Shown: piece by piece, positions 1 to 5,256 of the stretch | How positions within the stretch are numbered: the stretch's first letter is position 1 | Layout: each line of letters begins with the position of its first letter | NCBI GenBank assembly: GCA_947165115.1 | Contig: CAMUZD010000099.1 | Location: 1-6,501 of the forward strand | DNA from: an uncultured Clostridia bacterium | GTDB lineage: Bacteria; Bacillota; Clostridia; Oscillospirales; Acutalibacteraceae | Direction: 5' to 3' | DNA: 6,501 nt | The notes under the pieces: model-generated | What the model was told of the DNA's origin: nothing | The model's input: only the letters and a program-made list of their open reading frames with translations | Database searches by the model: none | Program-made: the position numbers and the translations under genes

Positions 1-140
1 AACTCACTCAGAAGTTCTATGAAATCAGCGAAAAGCTCTATAAGGCCGCAGGCGCCGCTCAGGGCGATCCCAATGCTCAGGGTCCCGCCGGTGATCCGGG
101 AGCAAATTACACCGATTTCACCGAAGCCGATAACCAGTAA
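1..140 (+). CDS. dnaK: DnaK (Hsp70 chaperone), C-terminal end only
   Basis: This is the 3' end of a gene that starts before the window. The frame is open from position 3 to a TAA at 138-140 and gives 45 residues. The peptide begins with a helical, charged stretch (LTQKFYEISEKLYKAAG), like the end of the DnaK lid. It continues into a low-complexity Ala/Gly/Gln/Pro/Asp tail and ends in an acidic peptide, YTDFTEADNQ. DnaK proteins commonly end this way, in a disordered tail with an acidic terminus near DFTEVDD. The ATPase and substrate-binding domains lie outside the window. Identification rests on the tail pattern and on dnaJ starting 54 bp downstream, since dnaK-dnaJ is the usual order in Firmicutes. 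Only the tail is visible, so homology alone would be weak without that context. Confidence 0.85.
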   Translation, partial: LTQKFYEISEKLYKAAGAAQGDPNAQGPAGDPGANYTDFTEADNQ

Positions 141-147
141 TCAGTAA

Positions 148-175
148 TCCGCCTTCCCGGAAGCGGGAGGGCGGA
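148..175 (+). promoter_or_regulatory. Strong RNA hairpin in the dnaK-dnaJ gap
   Basis: A 12-bp stem (148-159 with 164-175) closes a GAAG tetraloop. All pairs are Watson-Crick except one G-U (T154 with G169). The stem begins 7 nt after the dnaK stop and ends 5 nt before the dnaJ ribosome binding site. It is followed by ATAAAGAGGAG rather than a run of U, so it does not look like a normal intrinsic terminator. A plausible role is stabilising the 3' end of an upstream dnaK transcript, or limiting readthrough so that DnaK exceeds DnaJ. The structure is read directly from the sequence; the role is inferred. Confidence 0.7.
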
Positions 176-180
176 ATAAA

Positions 181-186
181 GAGGAG
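181..186 (+). promoter_or_regulatory. Ribosome binding site of dnaJ, supporting a TTG start
   Basis: GAGGAG sits 8 nt upstream of TTG at 195. No in-frame ATG lies nearby, and the protein from this TTG begins MADKRDYYEVLGV, exactly where DnaJ proteins normally begin. The site therefore decides in favour of the non-ATG start. Confidence 0.85.
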
Positions 187-194
187 TAATTGTT

Positions 195-1343
195 TTGGCA
201 GATAAAAGAGATTATTACGAAGTCCTCGGAGTCGGCAAGGGCGCAAGTGACGAAGAAATTAAAAAAGCATACAGACAGAAGGCAAAGCAGTATCACCCCG
301 ACCTTCACCCCGATGACAAGGCTGCCGAAGCAAAGTTCAAGGAGGTCAACGAGGCGTATGAGGTGCTTTCCGATAAGGAAAAGAGAGCCAAATACGATCA
401 GTTCGGCCACGCGGGAGTCGATCCCAACTTCGGAGCGGGTGGCAGCCCGTTCGGCGGCGGAGGATTCGATGTCGATTTAGGCGATATATTCGGCTCATTC
501 TTCGGCGGAGGATTCGGCGGTTTCGGCGGCGGCAGCCGCAGGAGTGATCCCAACGCTCCGCGAAGAGGTGAGGATTTACGCACACGTCTGACTATTTCAT
601 TTGAAGATGCCGCCAAGGGTTGCAAACGAAAGGTAGATGTTAATAAGATTCATACCTGCCCCGACTGCCACGGCAGCGGATGCGCGAGCGGTACAAGTCC
701 CAAGAAATGCCCTGATTGCCAGGGTCGGGGATACGTAACTGTTCAGCAGAGAACACCATTCGGCACCATTCAGACTCAGAAGCCCTGCTCAAAATGTTCA
801 GGCGCGGGCAAGATAATAGAAACACCCTGTCCGAAATGCAGAGGCAAGGGCAGAATTTCACAGAAGGAATCCATTGAAATCAATGTTCCCGCAGGAATAG
901 ATGACAGGCAGTCTTTCGTTGTTTACGGCGCAGGGAACGCGGGCGTAAACGGCGGACCGCAGGGCGATCTTGAGGTTATAGTGGTCGTCAGGCCTCATCC
1001 CTATTTCACCCGCGAAGGATATACTCTTCTCTTTGATAAACATATCAATTTCATTCAGGCATCAATCGGCGGCAAGCTGAGAATCCCGACTCTCGACGGC
1101 GATGTTTTCTTCGATATTCCCGCAGGCACCCAGTCCGGCACGCAGTTCAGCCTCAGAGGCAAGGGAATTCAGGTCGTTAACAGCAAGAGCAGGGGAGATA
1201 TGGTCGTGACCGTAGTTGTTGATACTCCCAAATCCCTCAGCGAAGACCAGAAGAGAAAACTCCGCGACCTCGCCCCCGAGCTCGGCCTCGAACTCGAAGA
1301 CGCCCAGGGCGCCAAAAAAAGCTTTTTCGATAAATTCAAATAA
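195..1343 (+). CDS. dnaJ: Chaperone protein DnaJ (Hsp40), type I
   Basis: DnaJ is the cytoplasmic co-chaperone that delivers unfolded proteins to DnaK and stimulates its ATPase. The 382-residue product is of normal length and has the full type I architecture. The J domain spans about residues 5-70, with the essential HPD triad at 34-36. A Gly/Phe-rich linker lies at about 75-114. The cysteine-rich zinc domain has four CxxCxGxG repeats at 155-162, 172-179, 198-205 and 212-219, all complete and so able to bind two zinc ions. Two C-terminal substrate-binding beta domains follow (around 125-345, interrupted by the zinc domain), and the tail ends in FFDKFK. Translation starts at TTG 195 behind GAGGAG. 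No promoter is visible in the gap, so it is probably co-transcribed with dnaK. A strong terminator follows the stop directly, so no prmA gene follows as it does in many Firmicutes. The function is certain from motifs. Confidence 0.98.
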   Translation: MADKRDYYEVLGVGKGASDEEIKKAYRQKAKQYHPDLHPDDKAAEAKFKEVNEAYEVLSDKEKRAKYDQFGHAGVDPNFGAGGSPFGGGGFDVDLGDIFGSFFGGGFGGFGGGSRRSDPNAPRRGEDLRTRLTISFEDAAKGCKRKVDVNKIHTCPDCHGSGCASGTSPKKCPDCQGRGYVTVQQRTPFGTIQTQKPCSKCSGAGKIIETPCPKCRGKGRISQKESIEINVPAGIDDRQSFVVYGAGNAGVNGGPQGDLEVIVVVRPHPYFTREGYTLLFDKHINFIQASIGGKLRIPTLDGDVFFDIPAGTQSGTQFSLRGKGIQVVNSKSRGDMVVTVVVDTPKSLSEDQKRKLRDLAPELGLELEDAQGAKKSFFDKFK

Positions 1344-1359
1344 TCTATAGAAAAAAGAA

Positions 1360-1390
1360 TTAACCCCCGCCTGAATAAGGCGGGGGTTAA
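1360..1390. terminator. Bidirectional rho-independent terminator between dnaJ and dfx
   Basis: A perfect 12-bp inverted repeat (TTAACCCCCGCC at 1360-1371, its complement at 1379-1390) encloses a 7-nt loop. On the plus strand it is followed by GCTTTTATTT. On the minus strand it is followed by ATTCTTTTTT, the complement of the A-run at 1351-1356. The structure lies between the dnaJ stop (1343) and the stop of the convergent desulfoferrodoxin gene (1399), so it can end transcription from both sides. An outer AAAAG/CTTTT pairing could extend the stem past a small internal bulge. Confidence 0.93.
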
Positions 1391-1398
1391 GCTTTTAT

Positions 1399-1776
1399 TT
1401 ATGCTTCGGCTTTCCAGAGACCGTGAAGGTTGCAGTATTCATAAGCCGCGACAGCGGTTTCTCCGTCGGCGAGAGCAAACTTTGCGGTGGGGGCTTCGCC
1501 GGGTTTGAGATCCTTCTTCTGATAGCCCTGATTCGTTTCAAGAATAATGAACTGAATATAATGGGCGTCAATCATCGGATGCTCAACCGAGCCGACCGTT
1601 ACGGTCACGGTATTGCCCTCAACGGCGATAACCGGAACGTGCTTTTCAAGAGCGCCGTCGGTGGTGTTCGGAGTAAGCTCAGCCATTTCTTCGCCGCAGC
1701 AGAAGGGGGTGCAGGGAGTTTTATCTGTTAGGAAAGTAACGAAATTACCGCATTTTGCGCATTTATAGAATTTCAT
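1399..1776 (-). CDS. dfx: Desulfoferrodoxin (superoxide reductase, two-iron type)
   Basis: This enzyme reduces superoxide to hydrogen peroxide in the cytoplasm without releasing oxygen, usually taking electrons from rubredoxin. The 125-residue protein has both iron sites of the two-iron class. Centre I is a desulforedoxin-like FeCys4 domain with C6, C9, C26 and C27 (CxxC ... CC); C22 is an extra cysteine. Centre II is the catalytic Fe(His4Cys) site: the EKH motif (E44, K45, H46), then H66 and H72 in SVEHPMIDAHYI, and C115 and H118 in the terminal CNLHGLW. E44 and K45 match the active-site pair thought to assist peroxide release and superoxide attraction. The ATG at 1776 has a GGAG box 7 nt upstream. 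The gene follows rubrerythrin by only 15 bp and ends at the shared terminator, so the two are very likely one transcript. Rubrerythrin would then remove the peroxide made here. Confidence 0.97.
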   Translation of the reverse strand: MKFYKCAKCGNFVTFLTDKTPCTPFCCGEEMAELTPNTTDGALEKHVPVIAVEGNTVTVTVGSVEHPMIDAHYIQFIILETNQGYQKKDLKPGEAPTAKFALADGETAVAAYEYCNLHGLWKAEA

Positions 1777-1791
1777 TGTTTTTCTCCGTTA

Positions 1792-2433
1792 TCAATAATT
1801 CTCGGCATTTACTTCAAAGAAGCTCTGAGGATGAGCGCAGACGGGGCAGATATCGGGCGCGTTGGTGCCGATAACGATATGGCCGCAGTTACGGCATTCC
1901 CAGATTTTAACTTCGCTCTTCTCAAAAACCTGCTTGGTTTCAACGTTCTTGAGAAGTGCTCTGTAACGCACTTCGTGCTGTTTCTCGATAGTTGCGACTC
2001 CGCGGAATTTCGCGGCGAGCTCGGGGAAGCCTTCAGCTTCGGCTGTCTTTGCGAAATCTTCATACATATCGGTCCATTCGAAATTTTCGCCGTCGGCGGC
2101 TGCTTCAAGATTCTCGGCTGTTGAGCCGATTCCGTTGAGCTCCTTGAACCAGAGCTTTGCATGCTCTTTTTCATTGTCGGCAGTCTTGAGGAAGAGAGCG
2201 GCTATCTGCTCATAGCCCTCTTTCTTTGCCTTAGATGCGAAATATGTGTATTTATTCCTTGCCTGGGATTCGCCGGCGAATGCCGCCTGAAGATTCTTCT
2301 CAGTCTGGGTGCCTGCGTAGGGATTGGCTTTTACCTCGGCAAAAGCGTCTTTTTGACCGCATTTCGGGCAGACTTCGGGAGCGGTGTCACCCTCGTGAAC
2401 ATAGCCGCAGATTTTGCAGATAAACTTTTTCAT
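1792..2433 (-). CDS. rbr: Rubrerythrin with rubredoxin-like domains at both ends
   Basis: Rubrerythrins are cytoplasmic diiron peroxidases that reduce hydrogen peroxide to water using electrons passed through a rubredoxin-type iron centre. The 213-residue protein has three parts. An N-terminal rubredoxin-like module (about 3-35) has C6, C9, C22 and C25. A ferritin-like four-helix domain (about 40-165) has diiron ligands E55, E88xxH91, E119 and E150xxH153, placed by comparison with the Desulfovibrio enzyme. A C-terminal rubredoxin-like module (about 176-208) has C180, C183, C196 and C199. Classical rubrerythrin has only the C-terminal module and reverse rubrerythrin only the N-terminal one; this protein has both. 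At the position of the mobile redox-switch glutamate (E97 in Desulfovibrio) I read D122, in the motif EWTD. Translation starts at ATG 2433 with AGGAGG 6 nt upstream. The gene leads an apparent operon with dfx. NADH peroxidase is the other name such proteins often receive. Confidence 0.96.
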   Translation of the reverse strand: MKKFICKICGYVHEGDTAPEVCPKCGQKDAFAEVKANPYAGTQTEKNLQAAFAGESQARNKYTYFASKAKKEGYEQIAALFLKTADNEKEHAKLWFKELNGIGSTAENLEAAADGENFEWTDMYEDFAKTAEAEGFPELAAKFRGVATIEKQHEVRYRALLKNVETKQVFEKSEVKIWECRNCGHIVIGTNAPDICPVCAHPQSFFEVNAENY

Positions 2434-2477
2434 AATAATCCTCCTGAAAAATATATTTTGATATTGCTTACTGATTT

Positions 2478-2506
2478 ATTATAAATGTTTTAACGGCGGG
2501 TGTCAA
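2478..2506 (-). promoter_or_regulatory. Consensus promoter of the rbr-dfx operon
   Basis: Read on the minus strand, TTGACA (2501-2506) and TATAAT (2478-2483) are separated by exactly 17 bp, matching the housekeeping sigma consensus at all twelve hexamer positions. The AT-rich stretch just upstream (2507-2524) could act as an UP element. Transcription would begin near 2471, giving a leader of about 38 nt. The -35 box begins only 18 bp beyond the ychF stop, and I see no terminator hairpin in the gap, so some readthrough from ychF is possible. Confidence 0.88.
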
Positions 2507-2524
2507 TGTTATTTTATTATGACG

Positions 2525-3619
2525 TTACACATTAAACTTGAAGAGAACCACATCGCCGTCGTTCATTACATATTCCTTGCCTTCGCTTCTGACAAGGCCT
2601 TTTTCCTTTGCCGCGGCGAGCGAGCCGTATTTTATCAGCTCATCATAGGCAATAACCTCGGCGCGTATGAAACCGCGCTCAAAATCGGTGTGAATCTTGC
2701 CTGCAGCCTGGGGCGCTTTTGTTCCTTTTTTGATTGTCCATGCTCTGACTTCGGGTTGGCCTGCTGTAAGGAACGAAATCAGACCGAGCAGAGAATAACT
2801 CTTCTTTACAAGCAGATCGAGACCGCCGCTCTCAACTCCGAGCTCGGAGAGGAACATTTCCTTTTCTTCAGGGGAGAGTGAAGCTATTTCGGCTTCAAGC
2901 TCCGCGCAGATCGGGAGCACTTCGCTGCCTTCTGCAGAAGCGATTTCACAGACTGCTTTATAATGCGGATTATTGTCAATGCCCGATGCGAAATCATCCT
3001 CGCTCATATTGCAGGCATAGATAACGGGCTTTGATGTAAGCAACGCGATTTCGGCAAGCCAAGCTTTTTCGTTTTCGTTGCATTCAATATTTCTTGCCGG
3101 GATATTGCTCTCGAGAGAATCCTTGAGTTTCTTGAGAAATTCAAGTTCACCTGCAAGCGATTTATCACCTTTTAAAGCTTTTGATACTCTGTCAATCCTG
3201 CGTTCAACCATCTCAATATCCGAGAATATCAGCTCCAGATTGATTGTTTCAATATCTCTGGCGGGGTCGATAGTCGCGTCAACGTGAACAATATCATCAT
3301 TTTCAAAGCATCTTACAACGTGAATGATCGCATCTGTCTCTCTGATATGAGAAAGGAATTTATTGCCGAGTCCTTCGCCTTTTGAGGCACCACGGACAAG
3401 ACCGGCTATGTCGACAAATTCAATAAAAGCGGGCGTAATTTTAACTGGATTATATATCTCCGCGAGTTTGTCGAGCCTCTCATCGGGGACTGCGACAACA
3501 CCCACATTCGGCTCAATGGTGCAGAAAGCGTAGTTTGCGCTCTGGGCGCCCGCATTTGTGATGGCGTTGAATAATGTGCTTTTGCCGACATTCGGCAGAC
3601 CTACTATGCCAAGTTTCAT
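2525..3619 (-). CDS. ychF: Redox-regulated ATPase YchF (Obg-family, OLA1 homologue)
   Basis: YchF is a universally conserved P-loop protein of the Obg family that associates with ribosomes and prefers ATP to GTP. The 364-residue product matches the usual length of about 363-367. The P-loop GLPNVGKST is at 7-15 and the G3 motif DIAGL at 70-74. The G4 position reads NMSE (204-207) in place of NKxD, the change that gives the family its ATP specificity. H112, in the segment VHVDATIDP, probably corresponds to the catalytic histidine of the family. The TGS domain covers about 280-363 and ends in VVLFKFNV. The frame stays open upstream to 3688, but I choose ATG 3619: it gives the family's normal MKLGIVGLPNVGKS start, has a GAAGGG box 9 nt upstream, and lies downstream of a promoter located inside the would-be extension. 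A start at 3628 is possible but would sit directly on that box. The gene is divergent from the lipoprotein gene. Confidence 0.97.
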   Translation of the reverse strand: MKLGIVGLPNVGKSTLFNAITNAGAQSANYAFCTIEPNVGVVAVPDERLDKLAEIYNPVKITPAFIEFVDIAGLVRGASKGEGLGNKFLSHIRETDAIIHVVRCFENDDIVHVDATIDPARDIETINLELIFSDIEMVERRIDRVSKALKGDKSLAGELEFLKKLKDSLESNIPARNIECNENEKAWLAEIALLTSKPVIYACNMSEDDFASGIDNNPHYKAVCEIASAEGSEVLPICAELEAEIASLSPEEKEMFLSELGVESGGLDLLVKKSYSLLGLISFLTAGQPEVRAWTIKKGTKAPQAAGKIHTDFERGFIRAEVIAYDELIKYGSLAAAKEKGLVRSEGKEYVMNDGDVVLFKFNV

Positions 3620-3653
3620 ATTCTTCATCCCTTCGGGTATATTCATTTTCATC

Positions 3654-3682
3654 ATTATACAATGAATCCCGAGTAAATACAA
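3654..3682 (-). promoter_or_regulatory. Probable ychF promoter
   Basis: Read on the minus strand, TTGTAT (3677-3682, four of six consensus matches) and a perfect TATAAT (3654-3659) are 17 bp apart. The expected transcription start near 3647 leaves a leader of about 28 nt, containing the GAAGGG ribosome binding site at 3629-3634. The position rules out translation of the longer open frame that begins at 3688. Confidence 0.72.
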
Positions 3683-3693
3683 TATCAAAATAA

Positions 3694-3710
3694 ATTTGTT
3701 GTTTACAAAT
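3694..3710. repeat. Inverted repeat overlapping the -35 box of the lipoprotein promoter
   Basis: ATTTGT (3694-3699) and ACAAAT (3705-3710) form a perfect 6-bp inverted repeat around a 5-bp centre. The right arm covers part of the -35 hexamer at 3702-3707, the kind of position where a dimeric repressor would block RNA polymerase. In AT-rich DNA a repeat this short can arise by chance, so its status as an operator is only a suggestion. Confidence 0.35.
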
Positions 3711-3730
3711 CTTTGTTTTTATTATATAAT
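3702..3730 (+). promoter_or_regulatory. Promoter of the lipoprotein-recG operon
   Basis: TTTACA (3702-3707, one mismatch to consensus) and a perfect TATAAT (3725-3730) are separated by 17 bp. Transcription should begin near 3737, giving a leader of nearly 60 nt before the ATG at 3796. It lies about 20 bp from the divergent ychF promoter, so the two could be affected by the same DNA-binding protein. Confidence 0.82.
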
Positions 3731-3795
3731 ATTCTAAATAACTATGCTGTGAAAGTGTTTCTTTTTGAGATGCTTTTGCAATTAAGGATATATTT

Positions 3796-5256
3796 ATGAA
3801 GAAAACAATCAGTATTTTAACGGCTGTTATTATGCTTGTGCTATCGCTTACGGCCTGCGGCGGCGGAGACACAACTCCCGGCAAAAAGAAAAAAGAACCG
3901 AAAACCGCCGCGGAGCAGAACACTCTTAAACTTGCATATTCAAAAAACGATTCTCTCAATCCCATGACAGCCGAGACCTCAATCAATTTTCAGATTACCA
4001 AGCTCGTTTTTGACGGGCTTTATAAGCTTGACGGCGCCTATGAACCGATCCCCGTGGTCGCAAAATCTGCGGTTGTAGGTTCAACGCTTGTCAGTGTCAC
4101 TCTCAATGAATTCAAATTCAGCGACGGCTCCGATATTTCGGTAAATGATGTTATCTCATCATTTTATCAGGCAAAGGAATCCTCAGCTTATGAAACCCGT
4201 CTCAGGAATATCTCCGAGGCTCATATCGGTTCCGACAATTCCGTTGTGTTTGATCTTGAATCTCCCGATCCCTATGCGCTGAGCTGCCTCGATTTCCCGA
4301 TAGTCAGAAATTCGGAAGAAGGGTTTCCTCTCGGCTGCGGCAGATATTCCTATCAGCGCGACGGTGAGAATATCTATCTTGTTGTAAATTCATACAGAAC
4401 AGATTTTGATCCGATTTTCAGAACTGTCAATCTTGAGCCGATTCATGAGAGCGATTCTTTTGAGGGGAGTTTGGTTATCGGCTACACCGCTTTCTCATAT
4501 TACGACATCTCGAGCGGCACTTATGCGAGAATGAATGCAAACAATGTCGATATCGGCATCAATAATTTTGTTTATCTCGGATTCAACCTTGCTGATGAAT
4601 GGTTCTGGATGCCAGAAATGAGAAGAGCGGTCAGTATGTGTATTGACAGAGAGCTTGTTGCTGCTTCCGGTTTCCGCTCCCATGCGAGACCTGCGCTCAC
4701 TCTCTTTAATCCCGATTGGTATGCAACAAAAGAAATCACCGTCGATTCCTCTGTGAATATCGCCGGGGCGCAGGAGCTTATCAAGGCGGCGGGAATTGAG
4801 CCTGCCACCAGGGAAATATCTATTCTTTGCAATGCCGAGAATGAATTCAAGACTGATGCCGCCGAGGTAATTGAGGAGTGCCTTGAAAAAGCGGGTTTCT
4901 ATGTGCGTGTCAGCGCTTTGATGAAGGATGCCTATGTTCAGGCAGTCAAATCGGGCGAATATGATATATATATCGGAGAGGTCAGATTGAATTTCAATAT
5001 GGATCTGTCTCCTGTGCTGACAGGCTCGGCCTCTTACGGCATAGACGAAGAGTCGGCTACCGTGCTCAAATACAGCGATTTCCTTGCAGGCAACTGCGAG
5101 ATAATGGATTTCATAAATGTCTGCAACGAAGATATGATTTATGCGCCGCTCTGTTACCGCAACGGAGTCGCATCATATACCAAATCAATGCGCGGCGAAT
5201 TCAAAGGCTGTGATGCCGATGTATTCTACGATATTGAAACCTGGAGCCTGAAATGA
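3796..5256 (+). CDS. Family 5 extracellular solute-binding lipoprotein (peptide-type ABC transporter)
   Basis: This is a membrane-anchored binding protein of the SBP_bac_5 type, the group that captures oligopeptides, nickel and related ligands for ABC importers. The 486-residue product has a lipoprotein signal peptide with lipobox LTAC, so the mature protein starts at C21. A Gly/Lys-rich linker (22-42) follows. Family landmarks come in the right order: SLNPM (53-57), the VFDGLYKLDG strand-helix (71-80), FKFSDGSDISVNDVISSF (106-123), LGCGRYSY (179-186), YLGFN (260-264), MRRAVSMCIDRELV (275-288) and the AQELIKAAGI segment (325-334). Sequence similarity to the consensus is loose, and the ligand cannot be read from it. 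The start has AAGGA 7 nt upstream. No permease or ATPase gene adjoins it: ychF is divergent and recG follows with a 4-bp ATGA overlap. It may supply a transporter encoded elsewhere or act as a ligand sensor; both are inference. Confidence 0.9.
   Translation: MKKTISILTAVIMLVLSLTACGGGDTTPGKKKKEPKTAAEQNTLKLAYSKNDSLNPMTAETSINFQITKLVFDGLYKLDGAYEPIPVVAKSAVVGSTLVSVTLNEFKFSDGSDISVNDVISSFYQAKESSAYETRLRNISEAHIGSDNSVVFDLESPDPYALSCLDFPIVRNSEEGFPLGCGRYSYQRDGENIYLVVNSYRTDFDPIFRTVNLEPIHESDSFEGSLVIGYTAFSYYDISSGTYARMNANNVDIGINNFVYLGFNLADEWFWMPEMRRAVSMCIDRELVAASGFRSHARPALTLFNPDWYATKEITVDSSVNIAGAQELIKAAGIEPATREISILCNAENEFKTDAAEVIEECLEKAGFYVRVSALMKDAYVQAVKSGEYDIYIGEVRLNFNMDLSPVLTGSASYGIDEESATVLKYSDFLAGNCEIMDFINVCNEDMIYAPLCYRNGVASYTKSMRGEFKGCDADVFYDIETWSLK

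Noticed and set aside
190..480. Second plus-strand frame starting at TTG 190, overlapping dnaJ
   Set aside because: It lies out of frame within the J domain coding region, has no family resemblance, and is rich in Arg/Ser/Thr as expected from a shadow of dnaJ.
1314..1327. A-run followed by palindrome AAAAAGCTTTTT near the end of dnaJ, considered as a slippage site or terminator
   Set aside because: It encodes the expected C-terminal Lys-Lys-Ser-Phe-Phe of DnaJ in frame. The reading frame does not fit a canonical slippery heptamer, and a real terminator lies just downstream.
2470..2484. PerR-box-like sequence at the rbr promoter
   Set aside because: The minus strand reads TTATAATAAATCAGT; only the first half matches TTATAATnATTATAA, and that half is simply the -10 box.
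2519..2881. 120-codon plus-strand frame antisense to ychF
   Set aside because: It is wholly inside the complementary strand of a certain gene and gives a Cys/Phe-rich peptide typical of antisense frames. It also lacks a convincing ribosome binding site or promoter.
3513..3986. 157-codon minus-strand frame spanning the ychF start and the lipoprotein start
   Set aside because: It crosses both divergent promoters and overlaps two well-supported genes in other frames.
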